Source of the DNA: Litorivivens sp041625575 | Lineage (GTDB): Bacteria > Pseudomonadota > Gammaproteobacteria > Pseudomonadales > Spongiibacteraceae | Direction: 5' to 3' | Length of the DNA stretch: 64,000 nucleotides | Assembly (NCBI GenBank): GCA_041625575.1 | Contig: JBFJTG010000005.1 | Location: forward strand, 5,113 to 69,112 | Shown here: positions 41,550 through 50,000 of the stretch, piece after piece | How the letters are laid out: each line of letters opens with the position of its first letter | Position numbering within the stretch: the first letter of the stretch is position 1 | Notes under the pieces: model-generated | The model's input: only the letters and a program-made list of their open reading frames with translations | Database searches by the model: none | What the model was told of the DNA's origin: nothing | Position numbers and translations under genes: made by a program

Positions 41550-43148
41550 TTAGCCAAACTGGTTCATGGTGTTGTCTTTACCACCGGCTTTCAGTGCAGC
41601 CTCGCCCGCAAAGTATTCTTTGTGGTCGTCGCCGATGTTGGAGCCAGCCATGTCCTGGTGCTTAACCGTGGCGATGCCTTCGCGAATTTCGCGACGCTGA
41701 ACGCCACCGGCGTAAGCCAGCATGCCGTCGTCACCGAAGTAGCCTCGTGCCAGCGTGTCAGTAGACAGTGCCGCAGTGTGGTAAGTCGGCAGCGTGATCA
41801 GGTGATGGAAGATGCCGGCTTCACGCGACGCGTCGCGTTGGAAGGTGCGGATTTTCTCATCAGCCAATTTGGCCAGTTCTGTCTCGTCGTACTTCTCAGC
41901 CATCAGGCCTGCACGGTCATAGGCAGAAACGTCTTTTCCTTCGCTTTCCATGATGTCGAATACTTGCTGACGGAAGTTCAGCGTCCAGTTGAAAGACGGG
42001 CTGTTGTTGTAAACCAGTTTCGCGTTGGGTACAACTTCGCGAATACGGTTAACCATGCCGGCGATCTGGCCAACGTGAGGCTTCTCGGTTTCGATCCAGA
42101 GCAAATCAGCACCGTTTTGCAGGCTAGTGATACAGTCCAGGACAACGCGGTCTTCACCTGAGCCAGCCTTGAATTGAAACAGGCCGCTGCGCAGGCGCTT
42201 GGGCTTGAGTAATTTGCCGTTGGCTTTGATAACAACGTCGCCGTTTTGAATATCGTCAGCGCTAGTGATGTAGTCACCGTCCAAGAAGGCGTTGTACTGG
42301 TCGCCCAGATCGCCCGGCTCAGTGGTTACTGCGATTTGCTTGGTCAAGCCGGCGCCCAGTGAGTCAGTACGGGCAACGATAACACCGTCGTCGATACCCA
42401 GCTCAAGGAAGGCGTAACGTACAGCGCGGATTTTCGCGAGGAAGTCTTCGTGCGGTACTGTGACTTTACCGTCCTGGTGACCGCACTGCTTCTCGTCGGA
42501 AACCTGGTTTTCGATCTGGATGCAGCAAGCACCGGCTTCGATCATTTTCTTGGCCAGCAGGTAAGTTGCTTCAGCGTTACCGAAACCGGCATCGATGTCA
42601 GCAATTATAGGAACAACGTGAGTTTCGAAAGCGTCGATTTGCTTTTCGATGGCCTTGGCGGCAACGTCGTCGCCTTTTTCACGAGCGTCGTCCAGATTGC
42701 GGAACAGGTGGTTCAGCTCCCACGCATCGGCTTGCTTGAGGAAGGTGTAGAGCTCGGCAATCAGATCGGCAACAGAAGTTTTTTCATGCATTGATTGGTC
42801 GGGCAAAGGACCAAACTGGCTGCGTAGCGCTGCAACCATCCAGCCGGACAAGTAGAGGTAGCTCTTGTCGGTTGTGCCGAAGTGCTTCTTAATGGAAATG
42901 AGCTTTTGTTGGCCGATAAAGCCGTGCCAGCAGCCCAGTGACTGGGTGTACTTGGACGTGTCGGCGTCGTAATCAGCCATGTCCTTGCGCATGATGCCTG
43001 CGGTGTACTTGGCGATGTCGAGGTGAGTATTAAAGCGGTTTTGCAGCTTCATGCGAGCGGCGTACTCGGGGTTAATATCTCTCCAGGTGTCACCCATCTG
43101 CTCGCGCAGCTTGGCAATGGCGTCTATTTGTGAGCGGTAGTCAGACAT
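41550..43148 (-). CDS. aceA: Isocitrate lyase (long bacterial form)
   Basis: 532 aa. Splits isocitrate into succinate and glyoxylate, the first step of the glyoxylate shunt. E. coli AceA is 434 aa; this longer form, as in Pseudomonas, has an extra central region. The catalytic cysteine loop reads EKQCGHQDGK (near residue 220), a KKCGH-type site with Gln instead of the second Lys. ADIDAGFGNAEATYLLAKKMIEAGA binds Mg, and NNSPSFNW and HLITLPTYHTAAL are near the substrate. The ATG has AGGGAT 7 nt upstream. Divergent from glcB, with 375 bp between. Confidence 0.96.
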   Translation of the reverse strand: MSDYRSQIDAIAKLREQMGDTWRDINPEYAARMKLQNRFNTHLDIAKYTAGIMRKDMADYDADTSKYTQSLGCWHGFIGQQKLISIKKHFGTTDKSYLYLSGWMVAALRSQFGPLPDQSMHEKTSVADLIAELYTFLKQADAWELNHLFRNLDDAREKGDDVAAKAIEKQIDAFETHVVPIIADIDAGFGNAEATYLLAKKMIEAGACCIQIENQVSDEKQCGHQDGKVTVPHEDFLAKIRAVRYAFLELGIDDGVIVARTDSLGAGLTKQIAVTTEPGDLGDQYNAFLDGDYITSADDIQNGDVVIKANGKLLKPKRLRSGLFQFKAGSGEDRVVLDCITSLQNGADLLWIETEKPHVGQIAGMVNRIREVVPNAKLVYNNSPSFNWTLNFRQQVFDIMESEGKDVSAYDRAGLMAEKYDETELAKLADEKIRTFQRDASREAGIFHHLITLPTYHTAALSTDTLARGYFGDDGMLAYAGGVQRREIREGIATVKHQDMAGSNIGDDHKEYFAGEAALKAGGKDNTMNQFG

Positions 43149-43523
43149 AATCGATCCCTTATTGATTCGAAAATGGAAGTGGCGTTTGACGGGTATTCTA
43201 GGTCGCGGCCCCCAATTTATCTAATTTATAGATTCTATATTCGCTATATTTCTTCGGAATAGAAGGGTGTGGCCTTTGAGTAATCAGCCCCTCCCTGAAT
43301 TCTCGGACTGAATACCCATTGTAGGCCTTAAAAAGCTCTACATATATGAAGAGCCAGGGACAATTCGGGTAGTTTTCGCTATTCCCTTAATGAATTACGT
43401 GGATAATATGGATTGATTTGCGGAATCTGGCTGCCGTGACTAACATTATCGGCATATTTATTGGCGCTGCTCTCCATTCTCAAGGCGATGTGGGCGGTGA
43501 TTTTCTGTTTTTAAGGAGTAGGC
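43149..43523. other. Divergent aceA-glcB control region
   Basis: 375 bp shared by two genes of the same pathway. It has an AT-rich core near 43210-43262 with several TATA-like words and the inverted repeat described at 43219. No gene was seen in it. It is the natural place for the downstream LysR protein to act. Confidence 0.6.
43219..43233. promoter_or_regulatory. LysR-type T-N11-A operator candidate
   Basis: ATCTA-ATTTA-TAGAT: perfect 5-bp arms around a 5-bp AT centre, containing a T-N11-A pattern. A looser TTCTAT...ATAGAA pair surrounds the next 30 bp (to 43264). Located about 70 bp from the aceA start. Confidence 0.4.
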
Positions 43524-45704
43524 ATGTCTTCTTCAAGTGACCACCGTATTGAGCATAGCGGATTAAAGATAGCTGAGCCGCTTTACCGACTGGTCAACGA
43601 GGAAATTGCGCCGGGTACCGGAGTCGACCCCGATCATTTCTGGTCTGAGCTGGCGAGTCTGTTGGCTGATTTGGCTCCAAAAAATCGCCGCTTGCTGGCA
43701 GTGCGCGATGAAATGCAGGCCACGATAGATAGCTGGCACCGCGAAAACCCGAAATTTGATGCAGGCGACTATCGCGCTTTTCTGGAAAAGCTTGGCTACC
43801 TGCTACCTGAGCCAGCCGACGTCAGTGTCAGCACCACGAATGTAGACAGCGAAATAGCTACTCTGGCCGGGCCACAATTGGTCGTGCCTGTGATGAACGC
43901 ACGCTATGCGCTCAACGCAGCCAACGCTCGCTGGGGTAGCTTGTACGATGCGCTCTACGGCACCAATGTTATCCGTGAAGATGGCGGCGCAGATAGGGGA
44001 AAAGGCTATAACCCGGTGCGCGGAAACATGGTTGTTGCTTACGATCGTAAGTTTCTCGACCAAAACACGCCGCTGGCATCGGGCTCCCATGCGGATGCCA
44101 CTGCTTATCAGGTAGTTGACGGTGCGCTGGCTGTAAGCCTGAAAGACGGTAGCACCCAAGCGCTGGCTGAGCCCCGGCAATTTGTTGGTTATGCCGGTGA
44201 CGCAGTTGCGCCTAGCAACGTGCTTCTGGCCCACAATGGCCTGCATATCGACATCCAGATAGATGCCGAGCACCCCATCGGAAAAACCGATTCTGCGCAT
44301 GTCAAAGACGTGGTGCTGGAATCTGCCCTCACGACTATCCAGGATTGCGAAGATTCCGTTGCAGCCGTAGATGCGGAAGACAAGGTGCTTGTGTATCGCA
44401 ACTGGCTCGGATTAATGACTGGAAAGCTGGAAGAGAAATTTATGAAAGGCGATCGCGAATTGACGCGACGTCTCGCAGAAGACCGTGTATTCACCGCGGC
44501 CGATGGCGGCAAATTAGTTTTGCACGGCCGTAGCTTGCTACTCGTGCGTAATGTTGGCCATCTGATGACTAACGACGCAATTATTGACGCTGACGGACAC
44601 GAAATTCCAGAAGGCATTATGGATGCCATGGTGACTTCTCTGGCGGCCATGCACGACCTCAAGCAAACGGGCAGCCTGCGCAATTCCCGAGAGGGCAGTG
44701 TCTATATCGTTAAGCCGAAAATGCACGGGCCGGAAGAGGTGGCGTTTGCGGTTGAGTTGTTCGGCCGCGTTGAAGCTGCATTGGGTCTTGCGCCGAACAC
44801 ACTGAAAATTGGCATCATGGATGAGGAGCGCCGTACCACGGTGAATTTGAAATCCTGCATACATGCCGCCCGCGAGCGTGTGATATTCATTAACACCGGA
44901 TTTCTGGATCGCACCGGCGATGAAATTCATACCAGCATGGAAGCCGGCGCTTTTGTGCGTAAGGCCGACATGAAGCAACAGGCCTGGATTAAAGCCTACG
45001 AAGACTGGAACGTGGATATTGGTCTGGAGTGTGGCCTAAGCGGTCGCGCCCAGATCGGTAAAGGTATGTGGGCCATGCCCGACGAAATGGCGGCCATGAT
45101 GGAGGCCAAAATCGGTCATCCGAAAGCCGGCGCCAATTGCGCCTGGGTGCCGTCGCCGACAGCGGCAACTCTGCATGTGATGCACTACCATCAAGTGAAC
45201 GTAGCCGAGGTTCAAGCACAATTGGCTGACCGCCAACGTGCTGCGCTGGATGATATTCTCAGTTTTCCGGTGGCTAAAAGTACTAACTGGAGCGCTGAAG
45301 AGATTCAAAACGAGCTGGATAACAACGCTCAGGGTATTCTCGGCTATGTGGTGCGATGGATCGATCACGGCGTAGGTTGTTCAAAAGTACCCGATATCGA
45401 CGACGTGGGCTTAATGGAAGATCGCGCAACATTGCGCATCTCCAGTCAGCACATTGCCAACTGGTTGCGTCACGGCATTTGTAGCGAAGCGCAGGTAATG
45501 GAAACCTTAAAGCGGATGGCGGCAGTGGTTGACCGTCAAAACGCGAATGACCCGGAATACGTCAATATGGCGCCGGACTTTGATGGCAATGTCGCCTTTC
45601 AGGCTGCCTGCGAACTGGTTTTCAAAGGTGTCGAGCAACCTAATGGCTACACCGAACCGGTGCTGCATGCACGCCGACGTGAACTTAAAGCCAAGCGCGC
45701 CTAA
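43524..45704 (+). CDS. glcB: Malate synthase G
   Basis: 726 aa, monomeric type (E. coli GlcB 723 aa). Condenses glyoxylate with acetyl-CoA to malate. Starts after a strong AAGGAG. Conserved blocks: ARYALNAANARWGSLYDALYGTN, LTTIQDCEDSVAAVDAEDKV (Mg-binding Glu/Asp region), IGIMDEERRTTVNLK (catalytic arginine), IFINTGFLDRTGDEIHTSMEAG, and GANCAWVPSPTAATLHVMHYH. Divergent from aceA; ends at a perfect rho-independent terminator, followed by the LysR gene. In E. coli this isozyme belongs to glycolate use; here it serves as the partner of isocitrate lyase, with no AceB seen. Confidence 0.97.
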   Translation: MSSSSDHRIEHSGLKIAEPLYRLVNEEIAPGTGVDPDHFWSELASLLADLAPKNRRLLAVRDEMQATIDSWHRENPKFDAGDYRAFLEKLGYLLPEPADVSVSTTNVDSEIATLAGPQLVVPVMNARYALNAANARWGSLYDALYGTNVIREDGGADRGKGYNPVRGNMVVAYDRKFLDQNTPLASGSHADATAYQVVDGALAVSLKDGSTQALAEPRQFVGYAGDAVAPSNVLLAHNGLHIDIQIDAEHPIGKTDSAHVKDVVLESALTTIQDCEDSVAAVDAEDKVLVYRNWLGLMTGKLEEKFMKGDRELTRRLAEDRVFTAADGGKLVLHGRSLLLVRNVGHLMTNDAIIDADGHEIPEGIMDAMVTSLAAMHDLKQTGSLRNSREGSVYIVKPKMHGPEEVAFAVELFGRVEAALGLAPNTLKIGIMDEERRTTVNLKSCIHAARERVIFINTGFLDRTGDEIHTSMEAGAFVRKADMKQQAWIKAYEDWNVDIGLECGLSGRAQIGKGMWAMPDEMAAMMEAKIGHPKAGANCAWVPSPTAATLHVMHYHQVNVAEVQAQLADRQRAALDDILSFPVAKSTNWSAEEIQNELDNNAQGILGYVVRWIDHGVGCSKVPDIDDVGLMEDRATLRISSQHIANWLRHGICSEAQVMETLKRMAAVVDRQNANDPEYVNMAPDFDGNVAFQAACELVFKGVEQPNGYTEPVLHARRRELKAKRA

Positions 45705-45748
45705 GTCGCTTGGCTACTCCGACTTCATACCTGTCAGTGTGAGGCTTG

Positions 45749-45774
45749 GCCCGGCAATAGCCGGGCTTTTTTTG
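45749..45774 (+). terminator. Rho-independent terminator of glcB
   Basis: Perfect 7-bp stem GCCCGGC / GCCGGGC, loop AATA, then seven T residues. Lies 44 bp after the glcB stop and before the LysR gene. Confidence 0.9.
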
Positions 45775-45843
45775 TTTTCTTCGCGCGGTGCTTCTGGTTT
45801 AATGATTTTCAAGAATGATTAACACTTGGGGAGCATTTATTTA

Positions 45844-46800
45844 ATGAATTTGTCCCGCGTTGACCTGAATTTGCTGGTCTACCTCGATGTCTTGTTGCGC
45901 GAAAAAAATGTGACTCGCGCTGCTGAGCAGTTGGGCATTACCCAACCCGCGTTGAGCAATGGTTTGCGCCGTTTGCGCGAACTTTTTGGCGATCCGCTGC
46001 TGGTGCGCACCAGCGAAGGCATGACGCCTACCGAGCGAGCCAATGAGCTGCAACCGCAGGTACGCGGCATCCTTGCCGCTGTAGAAAAAGCCGTTTTACC
46101 GGTAGCCGAATTTGACGCGATGAGCAGTACCCGCGTGTTCCGGATTATGGCTACGGATTATGCCGAATCGACTTTGCTGGCGCCGTTGATGAACGAGCTG
46201 CGCGATAGCGCGCCGGAAATTACTCTGGATATCCTCACTCCCAGCGATGTGTCCTTTCAGGACTTGGAGCAGGGCAAGATTGATATGGCGATCAATCGCT
46301 TTGATCAATTGCCACAATCTTTCCATCAGGCAACGGTTTGGCGTGACAGCTTCTCCTGCCTCATGAGCGCCAACAATCCGGTCCTTGAAGATTTCAATCT
46401 TGATAGCTACCTGGAGGCACCCCATATTTGGGTGAGTAAAACCGGCATGGGGGTAGGGCGCGGTATGAGTACCAAAGATCCCCAGCGTCTGGGTTGGGTT
46501 GATGAGGCCTTGGCGGAATCCGGCCGCACGCGTCGCATACGTCTGTTTACCCGGCATTATCAGATTGCGGCGCAGCTGGCGCAGCAGCCTGACCTGATCG
46601 CAACATTGCCCACGCAGGTTGCTCTCGTGCATGCTCATGATTCCCGGCTCGCGCTGCGCAAACCTCCCTTTATGATAATTCCAATCGAGTTAAAGCTGGC
46701 TTGGAGTCCGCTATTGCAGCACGACCCCGGCCATATATGGCTGCGTAGAGAGATCGTGGATTTGGGGCAGCGTATTATTCAGGAAACACAAAGTCGCTGA
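45844..46800 (+). CDS. LysR-family transcriptional regulator
   Basis: 318 aa. The start at 45844 (MNLSRVDLNLLVYLDVLL) is standard; a TTG 18 bases earlier is less likely. HTH residues about 8-65, with NVTRAAEQLGITQPALSNGLRRLRELFGDPLLVR. The effector domain (about 92-300) resembles the NahR/LinR/NodD group (FRIMATDYAESTLLAPLM), which often bind aromatic or organic-acid inducers. It lies directly after glcB's terminator; a role as regulator of aceA and glcB is inferred from position only. No co-directional target gene follows at once. Confidence 0.9.
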   Translation: MNLSRVDLNLLVYLDVLLREKNVTRAAEQLGITQPALSNGLRRLRELFGDPLLVRTSEGMTPTERANELQPQVRGILAAVEKAVLPVAEFDAMSSTRVFRIMATDYAESTLLAPLMNELRDSAPEITLDILTPSDVSFQDLEQGKIDMAINRFDQLPQSFHQATVWRDSFSCLMSANNPVLEDFNLDSYLEAPHIWVSKTGMGVGRGMSTKDPQRLGWVDEALAESGRTRRIRLFTRHYQIAAQLAQQPDLIATLPTQVALVHAHDSRLALRKPPFMIIPIELKLAWSPLLQHDPGHIWLRREIVDLGQRIIQETQSR

Positions 46801-46874
46801 TCCTGAATGCTAATGCCTATACTCTTGGGCAGGCCTATGTGGCCTCAACAGCCATTTAAGGAGGAGCTGCAGCA

Positions 46875-47342
46875 ATGAATTGGGGTCAAATTAGTGCGCT
46901 GGCCGATGTGCTGGGCGCAAGCGCGGTTTTTTTGTCGTTGATTTACCTCGCTTTGCAAATTAAAGATGCGCGTCGTTCTTTTGTGGCCAGTGCACAGCAA
47001 CAACTGGGCGCTGATTTCTCAGTCTTTATGGCTTCGATATGGTCTGATAGCGAGCTTTTCCATTTATGGAATACCGCAATCAGTAAGCCCGAGAGTTTGA
47101 GCGAGGAAGAGCGCTCGCGCTTTGGCATGATGATGTTTTCGATGTTTTCCCAATTTGCCAATGTGCACGAGCTGTCGCGGATAGACGCGGGCTTTCTTAA
47201 GCGCTACGGACCAATAATGGACCGCATGCTCTCTGCAAGTCATGTTCAGGGCTGGTGGCAGCGCCAAGCGCACACCTATGCGGCAGATTCGGCATTTAGG
47301 CACTATATTGACCAAAGAATTGATCAATTAAAGAGCAGGTGA
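46875..47342 (+). CDS. Small membrane-anchored hypothetical protein
   Basis: 155 aa, not recognised. ATG preceded by AAGGAGGAG (about 11 nt). One N-terminal hydrophobic helix (LADVLGASAVFLSLIYLALQI, residues 8-28), then a helical soluble part with no Cys and many aromatic residues (WW, FF, MMMF). Proteins with this opening, a single helix then LQIKDARRS, are frequent in marine gammaproteobacteria, but the family has no function known to me. It stands alone between the LysR gene and slyD. Confidence 0.65.
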   Translation: MNWGQISALADVLGASAVFLSLIYLALQIKDARRSFVASAQQQLGADFSVFMASIWSDSELFHLWNTAISKPESLSEEERSRFGMMMFSMFSQFANVHELSRIDAGFLKRYGPIMDRMLSASHVQGWWQRQAHTYAADSAFRHYIDQRIDQLKSR

Positions 47343-47448
47343 GTTGGCCATGGCTCTGATTTCAGGAAAAATCGGCTAATTTCGCCCATTTTCGTGACCT
47401 TCGCGGCGCAAGCTGGCATTCTGTCGCCCTGAAATTACGGAGCTTATT

Positions 47449-47913
47449 ATGAAAATTGCAAATGACTGTGCAGTGGCTATTCACTACACACTGACTGACG
47501 AAGAAGGTAAAACACTGGATTCGTCCGCCGGCGGCGAGCCCTTAACCTATCTCCATGGGCACGGCGGTATCATTCCCGGTCTGGAAAACGCACTGACGGA
47601 CAAAGCTAAGGGCGACAGCCTGAAAGTTGTTGTCCAGCCTGAAGATGGCTACGGCGACTTCAACCCCGACATGCTGCAGCAGGTGCCTCGCGAAGCCTTT
47701 CAGGGCGTAGAGAGCATTGAAGCCGGCATGCAGTTTCAGGCGCAGGGCGAAGGCGGCCAAATGCAAATGGTTGTTGTGCGCGAAGTGACCGAAGAAACCG
47801 TATTGGTTGACGGTAACCACCCGCTAGCAGGACAGGTGTTGAACTTCGATGTCACGATCGAATCTGTGCGAGAGGCCTCTGCTGAAGAACTTGAGCACGG
47901 TCACGTACACTAA
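47449..47913 (+). CDS. slyD: FKBP-type peptidyl-prolyl isomerase, SlyD-like
   Basis: 154 aa. FKBP domain with the inserted IF chaperone loop: ANDCAVAIHYTLTDEEGKTLDSS, LTYLHGHGGIIPGLENALTDKAKGD, VVQPEDGYGDFNPDMLQQVPREAF. Catalyses prolyl isomerisation and assists folding and, in E. coli, nickel insertion into hydrogenase. The long His/Cys-rich metal-binding tail of E. coli SlyD is missing; only EHGHVH remains at the end, so nickel storage is unlikely. A perfect hairpin 8 bp after the stop ends the unit. Confidence 0.94.
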   Translation: MKIANDCAVAIHYTLTDEEGKTLDSSAGGEPLTYLHGHGGIIPGLENALTDKAKGDSLKVVVQPEDGYGDFNPDMLQQVPREAFQGVESIEAGMQFQAQGEGGQMQMVVVREVTEETVLVDGNHPLAGQVLNFDVTIESVREASAEELEHGHVH

Positions 47914-47920
47914 AATAACT

Positions 47921-47953
47921 GATCAATGCCTTGTGCAATGCAAGGCATTGATC
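47921..47953. terminator. Perfect 13-bp hairpin after slyD
   Basis: GATCAATGCCTTG / CAAGGCATTGATC with a 7-nt loop. It lies between the slyD stop and the start of the gpgP-like gene and has no U-tract. It may end slyD transcription or lie in the leader of the next operon. Confidence 0.6.
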
Positions 47954-47975
47954 GTTGCTATGCCCGAGCGATGCC

Positions 47976-48734
47976 ATGCTCGTCGTTAGCGATCTCGATG
48001 GCACCCTCCTAGATCACACCACGTATTCTTTCGCTGCGGCTCGTCCGGCTCTGGCCGAATTAGCGCGCCTTAAAATCCCTGTTATTTTGAATACCAGCAA
48101 GACTCGCGCTGAGCTGGGTGCCTTGTTGCAGAAAATAGGCCTGGCAACGCCCTATATCGTGGAAAATGGCTCTGCCATCTATAGCGCCGAGGGTTCGCTA
48201 ATTAAAGCAGTAGGTACTGCAAGGGCTAAATTAGTCGCTGCATTAAAAGAAGCGCGACAGGCCGGTTTCCATTTTACCTCGTACAGTGATATGTCCGTAA
48301 GCGAGCTCGTGGCCCACACAGGGCTTACGCAGGAGCAGGCGCAGCAGTCACTGGCACGGGATTATACCGAGCCCCTAATCTGGAGAGACAGCGCGGCGGC
48401 GATGTCAGCCTTTATATCCCTTTTGCAGGCACAAAACTTGCAGTGTATTCAGGGCGGGCGCTTCCTGCATATTATGGGGCCCTGCGACAAAGGGATGGCA
48501 ATGCGGGAGCTTATCCGAACCTGCTATCCTCAGGAAGAGGGGACTGTGATTGCACTTGGCGACAGCGCAAATGATCGTGCCATGCTTGAATTGGCCGATA
48601 TCGCGGTCGTCGTTCGCAGTGCTAAACACGAAGTGCTAACGATCGCGGGCCACAAGCGCCTGATTACAACAGAGTTGATTGGGCCTGCGGGCTGGAACGA
48701 AGCCGTGTTGGCTATCTTACGCGACAGGGTTTGA
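47976..48734 (+). CDS. gpgP: Glucosyl/mannosyl-3-phosphoglycerate phosphatase (HAD-IIB)
   Basis: 252 aa from the ATG at 47976; a TTG at 47955 is an alternative. HAD motif I is SDLDGTLLD (nucleophile Asp6, general acid Asp8), motif II NTSKT, motif IV GDSANDRAMLELAD. The cap-domain pattern, with YIVENGSAIYS and HFTSYSDMSVSELV, matches the mannosyl-3-phosphoglycerate phosphatase group (MpgP, GpgP, YedP). Because the next gene encodes a GpgS-type synthase, the substrate is most likely glucosyl-3-phosphoglycerate, giving glucosylglycerate. 36 bp separate it from gpgS. Confidence 0.85.
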   Translation: MLVVSDLDGTLLDHTTYSFAAARPALAELARLKIPVILNTSKTRAELGALLQKIGLATPYIVENGSAIYSAEGSLIKAVGTARAKLVAALKEARQAGFHFTSYSDMSVSELVAHTGLTQEQAQQSLARDYTEPLIWRDSAAAMSAFISLLQAQNLQCIQGGRFLHIMGPCDKGMAMRELIRTCYPQEEGTVIALGDSANDRAMLELADIAVVVRSAKHEVLTIAGHKRLITTELIGPAGWNEAVLAILRDRV

Positions 48735-48770
48735 AAGGGCGCTGCACTAAACTGATCAGGGAAGTTTTAA

Positions 48771-50000
48771 ATGGGTGATTTTTATCAAAGTGGTGCCGTA
48801 GCCACCCTGCACAATTTGAATGATCGGCCGTTGGCCGATCTGGAGCAAGAACTCGTCAAGTTTGCCGCGAGCAGGCCTATGAGTCTGGTACTGCCCAGCC
48901 TCTATTCGGAATTACAGGGTGAGGCACTGGAGTCCATTGTTACCCAGCTTGCTAATGTCCCTTATATCGGTGAAATTGTTATCGGCCTTGATCGCGCCAG
49001 CGAAGCGGAATTCCGCCACGCGATTGAGTTTTTCGCTCGTCTCCCGCAGCAGCATAGAATCTTGTGGAATGACGGTCCGCGATTGAAAGCGCTGGATCAG
49101 CGGCTGCAAGAAAAGGGTTTGTCGCCCCAAGAGCCTGGCAAGGGCCGCAACGCCTGGTTTTGCTTGGGCTATGTATTGGCCTCAGGCAAAGGTAAGGCGG
49201 TGGCCTTGCACGATTGCGACATCCTTACCTACGATAGATCATTGCCTGCGCGTTTGTTTTATCCCGTAGCCAACCCTGCGTTTAGCTATGAGTTTTGTAA
49301 GGGCTATTACGCCCGGGTAACCGACACGACGATAAACGGGCGCGTCAGCCGTTTACTGGTTACTCCTCTGATCCGCTCACTGAAAAAAATCTACCCAGAG
49401 ATCGACTACCTCGATTATCTGGATTGCTTTCGCTACCCGCTGGCCGGTGAATTTTCAATGCAGGCCGATGTTATTCGCGATCTGCGAATTCCCAGTGACT
49501 GGGGTTTGGAGATTGGCATTTTGTCAGAGGTTTATCGGAACTATTCCACCAACCGTCTCTGCCAGGTTGATATTGCTGATCGCTATGATCACAAGCACCA
49601 AAGTCTGTCAGAGCACGATGATAGCGGTGGACTTTCCAAAATGTCGATCGATATTGCCAAGGCTGTTTTTAGAAAGCTCGCCATTAATGGCGTTGTATTT
49701 TCTAACGAATGCTTCCGCTCGCTAAAGGCGACCTACTATCGCACTGCGCTCGATTTCGTTGAAATGTATTACAACGATGCAGTAATGAACGGCTTGTCGC
49801 TGGACATTCATCGCGAAGAGCAGGCCGTTGAGTTATTTGCCGGCAACATTGTGAAGGCCGGTGGTGTGTTTCTGGACAACCCGATGGAAACGCCATTTAT
49901 TCCCAGTTGGAACCGCGTTATCAGTGCGATACCCACCATACTTGATGATCTAAAAGAGGCTGTGGAAGCCGATAGCAAGGAATTTTCCGCGAGTGTCTGA
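48771..50000 (+). CDS. gpgS: Glucosyl-3-phosphoglycerate synthase
   Basis: 409 aa GT81-type transferase: NDP-glucose plus 3-phosphoglycerate gives glucosyl-3-phosphoglycerate. The metal-binding D-x-D motif is AVALHDCDILTYDRSLPARL (near residue 148), followed by PVANPAFSYEFCKGYYARV and the acceptor loop region around TINGRVSRLLVTPLI. GKGRNAWFCLGYVLASGKG is the phosphoglycerate-binding neighbourhood. The alternative, mannosyl-3-phosphoglycerate synthase, is another family (GT55) with other motifs. ATG preceded by GGAAG. Its 3' end overlaps the phosphorylase gene by 8 bp. Confidence 0.9.
   Translation: MGDFYQSGAVATLHNLNDRPLADLEQELVKFAASRPMSLVLPSLYSELQGEALESIVTQLANVPYIGEIVIGLDRASEAEFRHAIEFFARLPQQHRILWNDGPRLKALDQRLQEKGLSPQEPGKGRNAWFCLGYVLASGKGKAVALHDCDILTYDRSLPARLFYPVANPAFSYEFCKGYYARVTDTTINGRVSRLLVTPLIRSLKKIYPEIDYLDYLDCFRYPLAGEFSMQADVIRDLRIPSDWGLEIGILSEVYRNYSTNRLCQVDIADRYDHKHQSLSEHDDSGGLSKMSIDIAKAVFRKLAINGVVFSNECFRSLKATYYRTALDFVEMYYNDAVMNGLSLDIHREEQAVELFAGNIVKAGGVFLDNPMETPFIPSWNRVISAIPTILDDLKEAVEADSKEFSASV

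Noticed and set aside
43524..45704. Malate synthase A (AceB)
   Set aside because: Length of 726 aa and the residue blocks are those of the G form.
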